Source: Streptomyces cupreus | GTDB taxonomy: Bacteria; Actinomycetota; Actinomycetes; Streptomycetales; Streptomycetaceae | DNA: 64,000 nucleotides | Assembly: GCF_014257025.1 (NCBI RefSeq) | Contig: NZ_JACMSF010000034.1 | Coordinates: 34,157-98,156, forward strand | Direction of reading: 5' to 3' | Part shown: piece after piece, positions 25,086 to 33,870 of the stretch | How the letters are laid out: each line of letters begins with the position of its first letter | Numbering within the stretch: position 1 is the first letter of the stretch | Program-made: the position numbers and the translations under genes | Notes under the pieces: generated by a model | The model's input: the letters and a program-made list of their open reading frames with translations, nothing else | The model's database searches: none | Told to the model about the DNA's origin: nothing

Positions 25086-25928
25086 ATGAGCAGAGTGATC
25101 CGTGCCGCCCTCTTCCAGACCGCGTGGACGGGCGACAAGGAGTCGATGATCCAGGTACACGAGCAGGCGGCCCGCGACGCGGCCGCGCAGGGTGCTCAAG
25201 TCCTGTGCTTCCAGGAGCTGTTCTACGGACCGTACTTCTGCCAGGTGCAGGACAAGGCGTTCTACGAGTACGCCGAACAGATCCCCGAGGGCCCGACCGT
25301 ACGCCGCTTCCAGTCGCTGGCGAAGGAGCTGGGCCTCGTCCTGGTGCTGCCGATGTACGAGGAGGAGCAGCCCGGGGTCCTCTACAACACCGCCGCCGTG
25401 ATCGACGCCGACGGCTCCTACCTGGGCAAGTACCGCAAGACCCACATCCCCCAAGTGCAGGGATTCTGGGAGAAGTTCTACTTCCGCCCCGGGAACAGCG
25501 GCTGGCCCGTCTTCGAGACGGCCGTCGGCAGGATCGGCGTCTACATCTGCTACGACCGCCACTTCCCCGAGGGCTGGCGGGCACTAGGCCTCGCCGGTGC
25601 CGAGATCGTCTTCAACCCCTCGGCGACCTCGCGCGGACTGTCCCGCTATCTGTGGCAGCTGGAGCAGCCGGCGGCGGCCGTCGCCAACGAGTACTTCGTG
25701 GGCGCGATCAACCGGGTCGGCGTGGAGGACCTCGGCGACAACGACTTCTACGGCACCACGTACTTCGTGGACCCGGAGGCCCAGTTCGTCGGCGAGGTGG
25801 CGAGCGACAAGGAGACCGAACTCGTCGTCCGCGACCTGGACCTGGCCAAGCTCCGCGAGGTCCGCGACCGCTGGCAGTTCTACCGCGACCGGGAGCCGGG
25901 AGCGTACACGCCGCTGACAGCACCCTGA
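25086..25928 (+). CDS. Beta-ureidopropionase-type nitrilase (copy 2)
   Basis: A 280-residue enzyme of the same family and length as the gene at 21239 and very similar along its whole length. The triad residues are again in LCFQELF, GKYRKTHIPQ and VYICYDRHFPEGWR. GGAGG lies 5 bases before ATG 25086. Differences are concentrated at residues 60-110 (AEQIPEGPTVRRFQSLAKEL), which could change substrate choice between the carbamoyl products of uracil and thymine, or of hydantoins. It begins the second part of the cluster and is followed by dihydropyrimidinase after 40 bp. Having both copies in one cluster is unusual. Confidence 0.9.
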   Translation: MSRVIRAALFQTAWTGDKESMIQVHEQAARDAAAQGAQVLCFQELFYGPYFCQVQDKAFYEYAEQIPEGPTVRRFQSLAKELGLVLVLPMYEEEQPGVLYNTAAVIDADGSYLGKYRKTHIPQVQGFWEKFYFRPGNSGWPVFETAVGRIGVYICYDRHFPEGWRALGLAGAEIVFNPSATSRGLSRYLWQLEQPAAAVANEYFVGAINRVGVEDLGDNDFYGTTYFVDPEAQFVGEVASDKETELVVRDLDLAKLREVRDRWQFYRDREPGAYTPLTAP

Positions 25929-25968
25929 TCGCACCGACCGCCCCGTCCACCCTGGGAGGAGAGGGACC

Positions 25969-27363
25969 ATGAGCAGTCGTACCGTCATCCGTGGCGGTCT
26001 CGTCATCACCGCGTCCGACGAGGTCCACGCCGACGTCCTGATCGAGGACGGCCGCGTCGCCGCCCTCGCCGTGCCCGGTACGCAGAACTGGAGCGCGGAC
26101 CGCACGATCGACGCCACCGGGAAGTACGTCATCCCGGGCGGCGTCGACGCCCACACCCACATGGAGCTGCCCTTCGGCGGCACCTTCGCCTCCGACACCT
26201 TCGAGACCGGCACCCGGGCCGCCGCCTGGGGCGGTACGACCACCATCGTGGACTTCGCCGTGCAGAGCGTCGGGCACAGTCTGCGCGAGGGCCTGGACGC
26301 CTGGCACGCCAAGGCCGAGGGCAACTGCGCGATCGACTACGCCTTCCACATGATCGTCTCCGATGTGAACCAGGACACGCTCAAGGAGATGGATCTTCTC
26401 GTGGAGGAAGGGGTGACCAGCTTCAAACAGTTCATGGCCTACCCCGGGGTCTTCTACAGCGACGACGGCCAGATCCTGCGCGCCATGCAGCGCTCCGCCG
26501 AGAACGGCGGCCTGATCATGATGCACGCCGAGAACGGCATCGCGATCGACGTCCTGGTGGAGCAGGCGCTGGCACGCGGGGAGACCGATCCCCGCTACCA
26601 CGGCGAAGTCCGCAAGGCCCTGCTGGAGGCCGAGGCAACCCACCGCGCCATCAAGCTCGCCCAGGTCGCCGGCGCCCCGCTGTACGTCGTGCACGTCTCG
26701 GCGACGGAGGCAGTCGCCGAGCTGGCCAAGGCACGTGACGAGGGGCTGAACGTCTTCGGCGAGACCTGCCCGCAGTATCTGTTCCTGTCCACCGACAACC
26801 TCGCCGAACCCGACTTCGAGGGCGCCAAGTACGTCTGCTCCACGCCCCTGCGCCCCAAGGAGCACCAGGCCAAGCTCTGGCAGGGCCTGAGGACCAACGA
26901 CCTCCAGGTCGTCTCCACCGACCACTGCCCGTTCTGCTTCGTGGGCCAGAAGGAACTCGGCCGGGGCGACTTCTCCAAGATCCCCAACGGTCTGCCGGGC
27001 GTGGAGAACCGGATGGACCTCCTCCACCAGGCCGTCGTCGACGGGCACATCTCGCGCCGCCGCTGGATCGAGATCGCCTGCGCGACCCCGGCCCGGATGT
27101 TCGGCATGTACCCGAAGAAGGGCACCATCGCGCCCGGCGCCGACGCCGACATCGTCATCTACGACCCGGGCGCCGAACAGATCATGTCGGCCGACACCCA
27201 CCACATGAACGTCGACTACTCGGCCTACGAGGGCAAGCGCACCACCGGCCGGGTCGAGACGGTCCTCTCGCGCGGCGAAGTCGTCATCAGCGAGCGGGAG
27301 TACACCGGCCGCGCCGGGCACGGGGTCTACACCCCCCGCTCCACCTGTCAGTACCTCAACTAG
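25969..27363 (+). CDS. Dihydropyrimidinase / D-hydantoinase
   Basis: A 464-residue cyclic amidohydrolase that opens dihydrouracil, dihydrothymine or 5-substituted hydantoins. The binuclear metal site is visible: HxH in GVDAHTHMELP, the carbamylated Lys in TSFKQFMAYPG, His in MMHAENG, His in YVVHVSATEA and Asp in STDHCPFCF. A strong GGAGGAGAGG precedes ATG 25969. It acts just before the ureidopropionase. The length and motifs are those of bacterial dihydropyrimidinases rather than allantoinases. The LLM gene follows almost immediately. Confidence 0.93.
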   Translation: MSSRTVIRGGLVITASDEVHADVLIEDGRVAALAVPGTQNWSADRTIDATGKYVIPGGVDAHTHMELPFGGTFASDTFETGTRAAAWGGTTTIVDFAVQSVGHSLREGLDAWHAKAEGNCAIDYAFHMIVSDVNQDTLKEMDLLVEEGVTSFKQFMAYPGVFYSDDGQILRAMQRSAENGGLIMMHAENGIAIDVLVEQALARGETDPRYHGEVRKALLEAEATHRAIKLAQVAGAPLYVVHVSATEAVAELAKARDEGLNVFGETCPQYLFLSTDNLAEPDFEGAKYVCSTPLRPKEHQAKLWQGLRTNDLQVVSTDHCPFCFVGQKELGRGDFSKIPNGLPGVENRMDLLHQAVVDGHISRRRWIEIACATPARMFGMYPKKGTIAPGADADIVIYDPGAEQIMSADTHHMNVDYSAYEGKRTTGRVETVLSRGEVVISEREYTGRAGHGVYTPRSTCQYLN

Positions 27364-27374
27364 GAGTGGCGCAC

Positions 27375-28394
27375 ATGGACTTCGGACTCGTCCTGCAGAC
27401 CGACCCGCCGGCCTCGAAGGTCGTCAGCCTGATGAAGCGGGCCGAGCGCAACGGCTTCACCCACGGCTGGACCTTCGACTCCGCCGTGCTGTGGCAGGAA
27501 CCGTTCGTGATCTACAGTCAGATCCTCGCCAACACCACCAGGTTGACGGTCGGGCCCATGGTCACCAACCCGGGCACCCGCACCTGGGAGGTCACCGCCT
27601 CCACCTTCGCCACCCTCAACGACATGTTCGGCAACCGCACGATCTGCGGCATCGGCCGCGGTGACTCCGCGATGCGGGTCGCCGGGCGCACCCCCAACAC
27701 CCTGGCCCGCATCAGCGGGGCCATGAAGGTCATCCGCGCCCTCGGCCGCGGCGACGAGGCCGACCTCGGCGGCACGGTGATCAAGTTCCCGTGGATCAGG
27801 CCGGGCGCCGAACTCCCCGTCTGGATGGCCGCGTACGGCCCGAAGGCGCTGAAGATGACCGGCGAGGAGGCGGACGGATTCATCCTCCAGCTCGCCGATC
27901 TGTATCTCACCGAGTACATGGTCAAGGCGGTCAAGGACGCGGCCGTCGCCGCCGGACGCGACCCTGCCGAGGTGAAGATCTGCGTCGCCGCCCCGGCGTA
28001 TGTCACCGAGGACGACTCGCCCGAGGCCCTCGCCCACGCGCGCGAGCAGTGCCGTTGGTTCGGCGGGATGGTCGGCAACCATGTGGCCGACCTGGTGTCC
28101 AAGTACGGCGAGCACTCCGCCGCCGTACCCGATGAACTCACCGACTACATCAAGGCGCGTGAGGGGTACGACTACTCCCACCACGGGCGCGCCGACAACC
28201 CCGACACCGCCTTCGTGCCCGACGAGATCGTCGACCGCTTCTGCATCATCGGGCCGGTGGAGAAGCACATCGAGAAGCTGAACGCGTTGCGCAAGCTGGG
28301 CGTCGACCAGTTCGCCGTCTACGACATGCACGACGCACAGGAAGCCGTCATCGACGCGTACGGGGCGCAGGTCATCCCCGCCGTCAACGGCTGA
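27375..28394 (+). CDS. F420-type LLM-class oxidoreductase
   Basis: A 339-residue luciferase-like TIM-barrel protein (MDFGLVLQTDPPASKVVSLM). It has the cofactor loop region GPMVTNPGTRTWEVTASTFA and the LLM block ICGIGRGDSAMR. It resembles the F420-dependent LLM subgroup often found beside dihydropyrimidinase genes (TIGR03842 type, from memory). ATG 27375 has AGGAG 8 bases ahead and is preferred to GTG 27366. As no dihydropyrimidine dehydrogenase is encoded here, this enzyme is the only redox gene and may catalyse the first step or process an alternative ring substrate. That is an inference. Confidence 0.85.
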   Translation: MDFGLVLQTDPPASKVVSLMKRAERNGFTHGWTFDSAVLWQEPFVIYSQILANTTRLTVGPMVTNPGTRTWEVTASTFATLNDMFGNRTICGIGRGDSAMRVAGRTPNTLARISGAMKVIRALGRGDEADLGGTVIKFPWIRPGAELPVWMAAYGPKALKMTGEEADGFILQLADLYLTEYMVKAVKDAAVAAGRDPAEVKICVAAPAYVTEDDSPEALAHAREQCRWFGGMVGNHVADLVSKYGEHSAAVPDELTDYIKAREGYDYSHHGRADNPDTAFVPDEIVDRFCIIGPVEKHIEKLNALRKLGVDQFAVYDMHDAQEAVIDAYGAQVIPAVNG

Positions 28395-28547
28395 AGTCGG
28401 TAGCGGACGAAGTCCGTCACCCCTCCCGATAACTCCCCCTTCCCGCCGTCCCGGGCAGGGGGCCCAGGGCGCTCTTCCCTCAGCGCACCCCCCATCGGCG
28501 CCACCCGCACGGCCTTTCCCTTCCCACCGTCCCTGATTGGCCTGCCC

Positions 28548-30074
28548 ATGACTGACACCGCTCCCACGGCGATACCGCCGTCCTCCCAAGTCACCCTCGC
28601 CGACGGCCGCGTGGAGCTCGCCCCGGGGTCCCCGCCGCCCAGCGGTCCGTACGCCAACGACGACCTGCTCCCGGTCCCGGTGGAGAAGCGGACCTGGACC
28701 ACGTACAACTTCTCCGCGCTGTGGGTCGGCATGGCCCACAACACGGCCTCCTGGACCCTTGCCTCCGGGCTCATCGCCGTCGGCATGGACTGGAAGCAGG
28801 CGGTGCTCACCATCGCGCTGGCCAATGTGATCGTGCTGGTGCCGATGCTGCTCACCGGGCACGCGGGGCCGAAGTACGGCATCCCCTTCCCGGTGTTCGC
28901 GCGCGCCTCCTTCGGTATTCGCGGCGCCAACCTCCCCGCTGTCGTACGCGCGTTGGTGGCATGCGGCTGGTTCGGGATCCAGACCTGGATCGGCGGTGAG
29001 GCGATCTTCTTCCTGGCCGGGAAGCTGATCGGCGACGGCTGGGCGGACGCCGGCAGGATCGGCGGATACGCCTGGACCATGTGGCTGTCGTTCGCGATCT
29101 TCTGGGCGATCCAGGTCGCGATCATCTACCGCGGTATGGAGACGATCCGCCGGTTCGAGAACTGGGCGGCGCCCTTCGTACTGGTCGGCGCCTTCGTGAT
29201 GCTGTGGTGGATGAGCGACAAGGCGGGCGGCTTCGGCCCGCTGCTCGACCAGCCCTCCAAGCTCGGCTGGGGCGGCGACTTCTGGAAGCTGTTCTGGCCG
29301 TCCCTCATGGGCATGATCGGCTTCTGGTCCACGCTGTCCCTGAACATCCCGGACTTCACCCGGTACGGGAAGAGCCAGAAGGCCCAGACCTGGGGTCAGG
29401 CCCTCGGTCTGCCGACGACGATGACGCTGTTCGCGTTTCTGTCGGTGATGGTCACCTCCGGTTCGGCGGCGGTGTACGGCGAGCCGATCTGGGACCCGGT
29501 GCAACTGGCCGCGAAGACGGACAACGTGGTCGGGCTGCTCTTCGCCCTGGTGACCGTGCTGGTGGCGACCCTGTCGGTGAACATCGCGGCCAACCTGGTC
29601 TCACCGGCCTTCGACTTCTCCAACATCGCGCCCCGGAAGATCAGTTTCCGTACCGGCGCCCTCGCCACCTGTGTGCTCGGCGTGCTGATCTTCCCGTGGA
29701 AGCTGTACTCCGACCCGCAGGGCTACATCTTCACCTGGCTGGGCCTGGTCGGCGGTCTGCTCGGCACGGTCGCCGGCATCCTCATCGCCGACTACTGGAT
29801 CCTGCGCCGGGGCCGGCTCGACCTGACCGACCTGTACCGCACCGGAGGGCGTTACTGGTACGAGGGCGGCTGGAACTGGCGGGCCGTGGTGGCCTTCCTG
29901 GCCGGTGGGGTGCTGGCCATCGGCGGCGCGAGCTTCGATCCGCTGATCGACGGCACCCCGATTCCCGCGCTGTCGTCGCTGGCCGACTACGGCTGGGCGG
30001 TGGGCCTCGGCACCTCGATGGTGCTGTATCTCGCGCTGATGCTGCTGCGCGGCCGGGAGGAGCGAACCGTCTGA
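28548..30074 (+). CDS. NCS1-family nucleobase/hydantoin:cation symporter
   Basis: A 508-residue membrane protein with about 12 hydrophobic helices. The NCS1 signature region (TWTTYNFSALWVGMAHNTAS) follows the N-terminal tail. Further matches are KYGIPFPVFARASFGIRG and LNIPDFTRYGKSQ, which are typical of uracil, allantoin and hydantoin permeases (Mhp1/PucI relatives). It imports the substrate of the cluster. It starts 153 bp after the LLM gene with no clear ribosome site, so it may have its own leaderless transcript. A hairpin follows its stop. Confidence 0.92.
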   Translation: MTDTAPTAIPPSSQVTLADGRVELAPGSPPPSGPYANDDLLPVPVEKRTWTTYNFSALWVGMAHNTASWTLASGLIAVGMDWKQAVLTIALANVIVLVPMLLTGHAGPKYGIPFPVFARASFGIRGANLPAVVRALVACGWFGIQTWIGGEAIFFLAGKLIGDGWADAGRIGGYAWTMWLSFAIFWAIQVAIIYRGMETIRRFENWAAPFVLVGAFVMLWWMSDKAGGFGPLLDQPSKLGWGGDFWKLFWPSLMGMIGFWSTLSLNIPDFTRYGKSQKAQTWGQALGLPTTMTLFAFLSVMVTSGSAAVYGEPIWDPVQLAAKTDNVVGLLFALVTVLVATLSVNIAANLVSPAFDFSNIAPRKISFRTGALATCVLGVLIFPWKLYSDPQGYIFTWLGLVGGLLGTVAGILIADYWILRRGRLDLTDLYRTGGRYWYEGGWNWRAVVAFLAGGVLAIGGASFDPLIDGTPIPALSSLADYGWAVGLGTSMVLYLALMLLRGREERTV

Positions 30075-30084
30075 CGCGCTGTCC

Positions 30085-30115
30085 GGAGGACGGTCAGCCC
30101 TTCTGGCCGTCCTCC
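30085..30115. terminator. Bidirectional hairpin between NCS1 and the DUF3558-like gene
   Basis: GGAGGACGG (30085-30093) pairs with CCGTCCTCC (30107-30115), with two more inner pairs possible. It lies at the convergent ends of the two genes and overlaps the last codons of the minus-strand gene. Confidence 0.65.
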
Positions 30116-30762
30116 AGTGCCGCGACCGCCTCCTTGGCGGCCTTGATGGCGCCCTTGTTGATCTCGTCCGAGCTGGGCGCCCCCTTCGTCTCGAAGTCGC
30201 TGCCGTTGTAGGTGACGACGATCAGCGCGTTGGAGACCTGGGCCAGCACCACGCCCTCGCGGGTCTCCTGATTGTCCTCGGTGGTCAGGTTCACCACCGA
30301 ATAGCCCGCGTCACCGAGGCCCGGAACATCCCCTCCGCCGCTCTTGTCCTCCATGCGCTCTTTGTGCGACTTCTGTGCCGCTTCGTCCGAGTCCGTGATC
30401 TCGAAGGAGACGTCGAGCCAGCGGTAGTCGTACCCCTTGAGCGCGTTCCAGGAGCAGGTGCGGCGCAGCTCCGTGTCCGTTGACGGGATCTCCTTGCCGG
30501 CCGTCTTGGCGCCCGGGACAAGCGATTTGACCGTGGCCGAGGAGATGCTGTCGCAGGGCGCGGGGGCCCCGGCGTACGTCTTCGACGCGGCCGAGGTGGA
30601 GGGCGCCGAGGCGGACTTGTTCTCCGTCTTCTCCTGCGCCTGGGGTGCGGCGTCCGGTTCCGCGGCCATCGGGCCGGACGTCAGCGCCCAGCCCGCCACG
30701 GCGAGCACTACGACGGGGGACAGGCGGGCGGTGAGGGCGAGCGGCAGGGGGAAGGAACGCAC
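30094..30762 (-). CDS. Exported DUF3558-like protein
   Basis: A 222-residue protein with an N-terminal signal sequence (VRSFPLPLALTARLSPVVVL, then AVAGWALTSG) and an Ala/Ser/Lys-rich linker. The extracellular domain is of the DUF3558 kind, with conserved Cys in APCDSISSATVK and RRTCSWNALKG. GTG 30762 is taken as the start because the signal begins there; the frame is open upstream without signal-like sequence, and the ribosome site is weak. No lipobox Cys is seen after the signal, so it is probably secreted or anchored by the uncleaved helix. Function is unknown. Confidence 0.7.
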   Translation of the reverse strand: MRSFPLPLALTARLSPVVVLAVAGWALTSGPMAAEPDAAPQAQEKTENKSASAPSTSAASKTYAGAPAPCDSISSATVKSLVPGAKTAGKEIPSTDTELRRTCSWNALKGYDYRWLDVSFEITDSDEAAQKSHKERMEDKSGGGDVPGLGDAGYSVVNLTTEDNQETREGVVLAQVSNALIVVTYNGSDFETKGAPSSDEINKGAIKAAKEAVAALEDGQKG

Positions 30763-30910
30763 GGCGCACTTTTCGTGGGGGACGGTGCGGAGGGAGTCCG
30801 CACTGCGGACGTGACGGCAGTTTCGCACGACTCCCTGTGGGGTGGAAGTGTCAACTCGCTCCGTGCATGGGCGGTGACGGAGGCCCACCGCCCATGGGTC
30901 CTATGCCCTG

Positions 30911-31912
30911 TTATGTCCGTGCGGTGGGTCGGCTCAGCGCGGACTCGATCCTGTCGACCGCCGTGAACGCCCCGTACGCCACGAGGTGCACCAGACAGTG
31001 GTCGGTGTGCTCGGGCCGCCGCCAGGCCGCCACGTCCTCGTCCGTGATCCGGTACGGCGCGAGGGCCGCCAGCAGCGCCAGACGCGCCCCCGGCCTCTCC
31101 CGACGGTCCGGGAACCCCTCAAGCCCGAGTCCCGGGTGCCGCCCGTCCCAGTGCCACAGCTTCTCCAGTACGACGGCCTGGTCGTCGGCGTCGAGCAGAT
31201 CGGCGCCCGCCATGGCCGCCCGGAGCAGCGCCGCGTACGCGGGTCCCACGGCGGTGCCGCCCGCCCACGCGGGGGCCTCGCCGGGCTCGGCGTGGTCGAG
31301 CAGGGCGAGTGCCGTGCCCGGCCTGGCGGGGCGGCGCACGGTCCGGGAGAGCGAACGGCCGGCCAGGCTGCGTACCACCCTCAGTCGCTGGGCGTTCGCG
31401 GGCATCAGGTTCTCGGTCAGCAGCGCCGACACAATCCGGTTGATGAAGTGGAAGGCGAGCGCGGTGCCGATGTAGCCGGGGGCGTGCTCGCGCGGGAAGG
31501 GGTACGGCTTCGACGCCGGGCTCGGCACGCAGGTGCGCCTGCCCCACTCCAGCACGCGTGCGTGCCCTTCGTTCTCCGGGCGCTCTCCCCGCGCGAGGCG
31601 CTCGGCGAGGGCGTGGTCGCCGGTGGCGTGCAGCAGCACGGTGTGGGCGTCCACGCAGAACGGGCACTGGTTGGCCTGGGACACCCCGAACGCCGCGAGC
31701 TCCTTGCCGGTACGGCTGCCGGGTCCCGCGATCAGTGACTCGCGCATCAACGCCCAGGTGGCGGCGAGGAGTTCCGGCGCGGAGGAGAGCACCACGAAGG
31801 TGGGTGGTTCGTCGATGCCGAAGTCGAGGGCGAGCTGGTTGTAGACCTCGGCGACACGTCCGGTGGCCGCCTTGCGCGGCAGGGGCTGGGTGTAGCGGAA
31901 GGGTGTGGTCAT
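30911..31912 (-). CDS. Carboxymuconolactone decarboxylase / AhpD-family protein
   Basis: A 333-residue protein. The N-terminal half is a CMD/AhpD domain with the redox CxxC and helix CPFCVDAHTVLL (CPFC plus downstream His), as in peroxidase-like AhpD proteins. The C-terminal half contains a second degenerate helical unit (AAWRRPEHTDHCLVHLVAYG). It may detoxify peroxides using a thiol partner, or bind a small ring compound. It is convergent with nothing and divergent from the two-component genes across a 167-bp gap in which I see no clear elements. Confidence 0.85.
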   Translation of the reverse strand: MTTPFRYTQPLPRKAATGRVAEVYNQLALDFGIDEPPTFVVLSSAPELLAATWALMRESLIAGPGSRTGKELAAFGVSQANQCPFCVDAHTVLLHATGDHALAERLARGERPENEGHARVLEWGRRTCVPSPASKPYPFPREHAPGYIGTALAFHFINRIVSALLTENLMPANAQRLRVVRSLAGRSLSRTVRRPARPGTALALLDHAEPGEAPAWAGGTAVGPAYAALLRAAMAGADLLDADDQAVVLEKLWHWDGRHPGLGLEGFPDRRERPGARLALLAALAPYRITDEDVAAWRRPEHTDHCLVHLVAYGAFTAVDRIESALSRPTART

Positions 31913-32079
31913 GGGCAGCAGCGTGCGGTGCCTGGGGGTTCCGGGTCGTCGTACGGCCGAAGGGAGTTGACGCTGCGTCGGCCGGGTGGCCCGGGACCGG
32001 AAACTACTGCGTGGGGAGTAGTGCCGGAGTTGTCCACAGGGCTGACGTCGCTGTCCGTGCGGGCGTCTACTGTGCCGTC

Positions 32080-33174
32080 ATGAGCGGGATCCCGGTCTCA
32101 CGCAGACACCTCGCCGACGCGGCCCTGGCGGTCGTGGTCGGCGCCCTTGTGCTGACCACGACCGCCGGCGCGACCTTGGTGGACTACGCGCTCATGGTGG
32201 TGGGCTGTGTGGCGCTCGGGTTCCACCGGGCGGCGCCGCGGGCGGTGCTGGCGGTGGCGACCGTGAGCGGCGCCGCCTACGTGCTGCACGCCGAGCCGGG
32301 AACCCTGGCCGCCCTGCCCGTCATCGGCGCCGTGCACACGGCGGCCCGGGTCGGACACCGGGCGCTGGCGGGGGCGGCGGCCGGAGCGTTCCTGGCGGCG
32401 TACATCGCGACCGGGCCCGGCACCCAGGAGGTGCTGGAGAAGTCCGCGCTGCTCGCGGGCTGGTTCCTGTGCGCGGTGGTGACCGGGCTCGCCGACCGCA
32501 ACTGGCAGGCCTATCTGCGCCAGACCGAGCAGCGTGCCCTGGAGGCGGAGCGCACCCGGGAGGAGGCCGCCCTGCGCCGGGCCGGTGAGGAACGTCTGCG
32601 CATAGCCCGGGAGTTGCACGACTCGCTCACCCACAGCATCTCCATCGTGAAGCTCCAGGCGGGCGTCGCCGTCCATCTCGCCCGCAAGCGGGGCGAGGAG
32701 GTGCCGCCCGCGCTGCTCGCCATCCAGGAGGCGAGCGGGGAGGCGATGCGCGAACTGCGGGCCACGCTGGAGGTGCTGCGCACCGACGAGCCGAGCGGCA
32801 CCCCGGCGCTGCTGGTGGAGCGGGCGCGGGCGGCGGGCCTCGCGGCCGAGCTGGCGGTGACCGGGGACGAACGCCCGCTGCCCGCCACCGTGGACCGGGC
32901 CGTGTACCGCATCGTCCAGGAGGCGCTCACGAACGCGGCACGGCATGCGGGGCAGGCGAAGGTCAGCGTGGAACTCGCCTACGGTCATGAGGAGTTGACG
33001 ATCCGGGTGGACGACGACGGAAACGCAGCCCCGGACCGCCCGCCCGTGCCCGGCATCGGGCTCACCGGCATGCGGGAACGCGTCACGGCCCTCGGCGGCA
33101 CCCTGCACGCGGGCCCGCGCACGGAGGGCGGCTTCTCGGTGCGGGCGCAACTGCCGCTGGGGGAGGCGGGATGA
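32080..33174 (+). CDS. NarL-class sensor histidine kinase
   Basis: A 364-residue membrane kinase. Four to five hydrophobic helices lie in residues 10-150. A coiled linker (QTEQRALEAERTREEAALRR) follows. HisKA_3 has the phospho-accepting His in RIARELHDSLTHS. The HATPase domain has the N box IVQEALTNAARHA and G box GIGLTGMRERV. ATG 32080 has no Shine-Dalgarno; a TACTGT box 6 bases ahead hints at a leaderless mRNA. The response-regulator gene overlaps its stop by 4 bases (ATGA), so the two form one system. The stimulus is unknown. Confidence 0.92.
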   Translation: MSGIPVSRRHLADAALAVVVGALVLTTTAGATLVDYALMVVGCVALGFHRAAPRAVLAVATVSGAAYVLHAEPGTLAALPVIGAVHTAARVGHRALAGAAAGAFLAAYIATGPGTQEVLEKSALLAGWFLCAVVTGLADRNWQAYLRQTEQRALEAERTREEAALRRAGEERLRIARELHDSLTHSISIVKLQAGVAVHLARKRGEEVPPALLAIQEASGEAMRELRATLEVLRTDEPSGTPALLVERARAAGLAAELAVTGDERPLPATVDRAVYRIVQEALTNAARHAGQAKVSVELAYGHEELTIRVDDDGNAAPDRPPVPGIGLTGMRERVTALGGTLHAGPRTEGGFSVRAQLPLGEAG

Positions 33175-33836
33175 TCAGGGTGGCGCTGGTCGACGACCAG
33201 GCCCTGATGCGAGCCGGGTTCCGGGCCCTGCTGGACGCCGAGGACGGCATCGAGGTGGTCGGTGAGGCGGCCGACGGGGAGCGGGGCGTGGCGCTCGTGC
33301 GCGCCGAGGTGCCGGACATCGCGCTGATCGACGTACAGATGCCGGTGATGACGGGCATCGAGGCGACCCGCCGGATCGCCGCCGACCCCGCGCTCGCGGA
33401 CGTCCGCGTGGTGATCCTCACCAACTACGGCCACGACGAGTATGTCTTCGAGGCGCTGCGCGCGGGCGCGAGCGGCTTTCTGCTGAAGGACACCGAACCG
33501 GCCGACCTGCTCCAGGCGATCGAGGTCGTGGCCCGCGGCGAGGCACTGCTGTCCCCGTCGGTCACCCGCACGCTCATCGGCGAGTTCGTCGCCCGCCCTC
33601 CGGACCGGGCCACCGCCCCCGGCCTGGAGTGCCTCACCCGCCGCGAACGCGAGGTGACGGCCCTGGCCGCCCGTGGCCTGAGCAACGAGGAGATCGCCGA
33701 GCACATGGTCATCAGCCCCTTCACGGCCAAGACCCACATCAGCCGCGCCATGACCAAGCTGGGCGCCCGGGACCGCGCCCAACTGGTGGTGTTCGCCTAC
33801 GAGTCGGGTCTGGTGACGGCGCGCGGCGGGAGCTGA
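33171..33836 (+). CDS. NarL/LuxR-family response regulator
   Basis: A 221-residue regulator. The receiver domain (residues 1-120) has acidic VDDQ, the phospho-Asp in ALIDVQMPVMTG and Lys in GFLLKDTEP. The LuxR HTH (about 150-215) reads LTRREREVTALAARGLSNEE, then IAEHMVISPFTAKTHIS. It is translationally coupled to the kinase. Targets are unknown; the neighbours give no strong clue. Confidence 0.94.
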   Translation: MIRVALVDDQALMRAGFRALLDAEDGIEVVGEAADGERGVALVRAEVPDIALIDVQMPVMTGIEATRRIAADPALADVRVVILTNYGHDEYVFEALRAGASGFLLKDTEPADLLQAIEVVARGEALLSPSVTRTLIGEFVARPPDRATAPGLECLTRREREVTALAARGLSNEEIAEHMVISPFTAKTHISRAMTKLGARDRAQLVVFAYESGLVTARGGS

Positions 33837-33870
33837 CCCGCGTACGATCGCACGACCCGACGGCCGCGTC

